From Nectonema munidae (lineage: Eukaryota > Nematomorpha > Nectonematoida > Nectonematidae): a DNA stretch of 64,000 bases. The translations under genes were made by a program, and so were the position numbers. The stretch lies in NCBI GenBank assembly GCA_030549495.1, contig JAUIRK010000370.1:471024-535023 (forward strand), given 5' to 3'. The notes beneath the pieces are model-generated. The model did not search any database, was not told the DNA's origin, and saw only the letters and a list, made by a program, of their open reading frames with translations. Positions 61,975 through 64,000 of this stretch are shown here, in pieces. Each line of letters begins with the position of its first letter. Position 1 is the stretch's first letter.

Positions 61975-64000
61975 ACTTAAACACACGCTGGCACAAACAG
62001 GGAACACTTAAACACATGCAAGCTCAAACCCGGAGCAATTAAACAGATTCAGGCACAAAAAGGGAGCACTTTAACACAGGAAAGCACCAACAGAGGGCAC
62101 TCAAACACAGGAAGGCACAAACAGGAAGCACATACAAGCAAAAACAGGGGGCACTCAAATACAGCAGGAACAAACGACGAGCACTCAATCAACAGGAAGC
62201 ACCCAAACACGGTCAAGCAAAAACAAGTAGCACTTAAACAATAAGCAAGCAGAAACAGGGAGCACTTAAACACATGCAGGCTCTCAAATAGGGAAAACTC
62301 AACATACGCAAGCACAAACAAGGTGGAATTAAACACAGGCAGGCACAAACAGCGAGCACTTAGACACAGGCAGGCGCAAACAGGTAACACTCAAACGCAG
62401 GCAGTTACAAACAGAGAGCACTCAAACACAGGCATTAACAAACAACGAGCACTAAATCAACAGGGAGCATCAAAACACAGTCAGGCACCAACAACGAGGG
62501 CAAGGAGAGAAGGGAGCACTTAAACACAGGCAGGCACTCAAACACAGGCAGGCCCAAACAGGGTGGACTTAACCACATGCAAGCACTTAAACAGATTTAG
62601 GCACAAAAAGGGAACACTTAAACACAGGCAAGTACCAACAGAGGGCACTCAAACACATAGGCAAAATAGGAAGCACTCAAACACAGGCAGGAACAAACAA
62701 CGAGCACTCAAACACAGGCAGGCACAAACAAGGAGCACTTAAACACAGGTAGGACTTAAACAATAGTCAAGCAGAAACAAGGAGCACTTAAACATAGACA
62801 GGCACTCAAACAGGGAGAACCCAACACACGCAGGCACAAATAGGGTTGAGTGAAACAAAGGCAGGCACAAACAGGGAGCACTTAAACAGAGACGGGCACA
62901 AAAAGGAGCACTTAAACAGAAACAGACACAAAAAGGGAGCACTTAAATAGAGACAGGCACAAAAAGGGACCACTTTAACACAGGCAAACACAAGCAGGCA
63001 TAAACAGGAGGCACTCAAACATGAGGCACTATAACACAGGCAGACACAAAGAAGGAGCACTCAAACACAGGCAAGCTCAAAAAGGGAGCACTCAAACACA
63101 GGCAGGCACAAACAGGGAGGACTTAAACACAGGCTAGCACAAACAGGGAACACTTAAACACATGCAAGCTCAAACAGGGAGCACTTAAACAGATTCAGCA
63201 CAAAAAGGGAGCACTTTAACACAGGCTAGCACCAACAGAGGGCACTCAAACACAGGAAGCACATACAGGAAAAACAGGGAGCACTCAAACAAAGGCAGGA
63301 ACAAACGACGAGCACTCAATCATCAGGGAGCACCCAAACACGCTCAGGCACAAACAAGGGGCATTTAAACACAGGTAGGACTTAAACAATAAGCAAGAAG
63401 AAACAGGGACCACTTAAACACAGGCAGGCAATCAAATAGGGAGAACCCAACATACGCAAGCACAAACAAGGTGGAATTAAACATAGGCAGGCACAAACAG
63501 CGAGCACTTAGACATAGGCAGGCGCAAACAGGTAACACTCAAACGCAAGCAGTTAAAAACAGAGAGCACTCAAACTCAGGCATTAACAAATAACGAGCAC
63601 TAAATCAACAGACAGCATCCAAACACAGTCAGACAAAAACAACGATGGCAAGGAGAAAAGGAAGCAATTAAACACAGGCAGGCACTCAAAAACAGCGAGC
63701 ACCCGACACAGTCAGGCACGAACAGTGTGGACTTAACCACATGCAAGATTAGGCACAAAAAAGGAACACTTAAACACAGGCAAGTACCAACAGAGGGCAC
63801 TCAAACACACATAGGCAAAATAGGGAGCACTCAAACACAGGCAGGAACAAACAACGAGCACTCTATCAACAGGGAGCACACAAACACAAGCAGGCACAAA
63901 CAAAGAGCACTTAAATACAGGTAGGACTTAAACAATAGTCAAGCAGAAACAATGAGCACTTAAACACAGGCAGGCACTCAAACAGAGAGAACCCAACACA
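61975..64000. repeat. Mega-block alpha, distal copy (truncated by window end)
   Basis: Matches 10918-12943 at an offset of exactly 51057 bp throughout, with scattered substitutions only. The array is still in progress at base 64000, so its right end is not known. Confidence 0.8.

Larger units (their letters stand above)
9621..64000. repeat. Giant 31-bp minisatellite array, continues beyond window
   Basis: Near-continuous tandem copies of a 31-bp unit; clean examples start at 10352 and 10383. The core is CAGGCAGGCACAAACAGGG followed by GAGCACTYAAACA. On the plus strand the unit is A, C and G with only one or two T, all in the ACTCAAA/ACTTAAA segment. Excluding six AT-rich islands there are roughly 47 kb, or about 1500 monomers. 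Fixed variant monomers (GTAGGACTTAAACAAT, GAGAACCCAACACACGCAGG, CACTTTAACACAGG, GGCACTATAACAC, AACAAACGACGAGCACTCAA) recur in the same order and define higher-order repeats. Open frames on both strands are by-products: three monomers (93 bp) give a 31-residue period. Confidence 0.97.

Noticed and set aside
9621-64000. Many open frames of 60-133 codons on both strands of the array, some repeated with identical translations
   Set aside because: They follow directly from a T-poor 31-bp unit read with a 93-bp period. They occur on both strands at once, lack conserved starts, domains or signals, and begin or end where a monomer variant changes. Identity among copies is DNA-level duplication.
9621-64000. 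CRISPR-like look of regularly spaced ~31-bp repeats
   Set aside because: There are no unique spacers; repeats are contiguous. The flanks are eukaryotic, with introns and transposons, and no cas genes are present.
9621-64000. CENP-B-box-like site as proof of a centromere
   Set aside because: CpG is scarce in the monomer and I found no TTCG....A..CGGG pattern. A centromeric role remains open but unsupported by motif.

Overview
This is an AT-rich animal nuclear window, probably from an arthropod or another invertebrate. The reasons are an intron-containing ER retention receptor gene, several classes of eukaryotic DNA transposon, and an I/Jockey-like LINE. No bacterial-style gene organisation, rRNA, tRNA or CRISPR array is visible. 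I cannot name the species from sequence alone.

Left 9.6 kb. On the minus strand, positions 486-3925 hold the first three coding exons of a KDEL receptor (ER lumen protein-retaining receptor). They encode residues 1-141 plus the first base of codon 142, with intact reading frame and GT..AG introns; the last exon(s) lie off the left edge. Intron 1 (about 3 kb) carries a pogo/Tigger-like miniature element, a CGACTC-type degenerate repeat, a hAT-type miniature element with a perfect 8-bp target duplication, and one of two 129-bp piggyBac-like miniature elements. The other 129-bp copy lies in intron 3. Upstream of the gene come a decayed LINE reverse-transcriptase fragment (about 4336-4710), a decayed pogo/Tigger-like transposase split in two (4845-5358 and 6490-6947), and a LINE 3' end (RNase H plus C-terminal CCHC motif) sitting in the split. 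From 7.0 to 7.6 kb and from 8.68 to 9.62 kb there are two unrelated, diverged tandem repeats.

Right 54.4 kb. From about 9621 to the window end is one immense array of a 31-bp, T-poor minisatellite (core CAGGCAGGCACAAACAGGG, then GAGCACTYAAA), roughly 1500 monomers. It continues past the window. Diagnostic variants recur in fixed order, giving higher-order repeats of about 0.56-0.83 kb. These in turn build mega-blocks of 2-6.2 kb that recur at constant offsets (for example 6239 bp, 21685 bp and 51057 bp). Six near-equal AT-rich islands (about 1.21 kb each, starting near 14571, 30016, 36256, 41992, 45369 and 56167) are embedded in the array. They travel with their flanking monomers, so they were amplified as part of the mega-block rather than inserted independently.

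The many open frames inside the array are by-products of a T-poor 31-bp unit, whose three-monomer period (93 bp) reads as a 31-residue repeat on either strand. I do not annotate them as genes. The most interesting content is the three-level satellite with its in-register islands, a clear unequal-exchange chimera near 13.75-13.83 kb, and the divergent KDEL receptor gene beside it.
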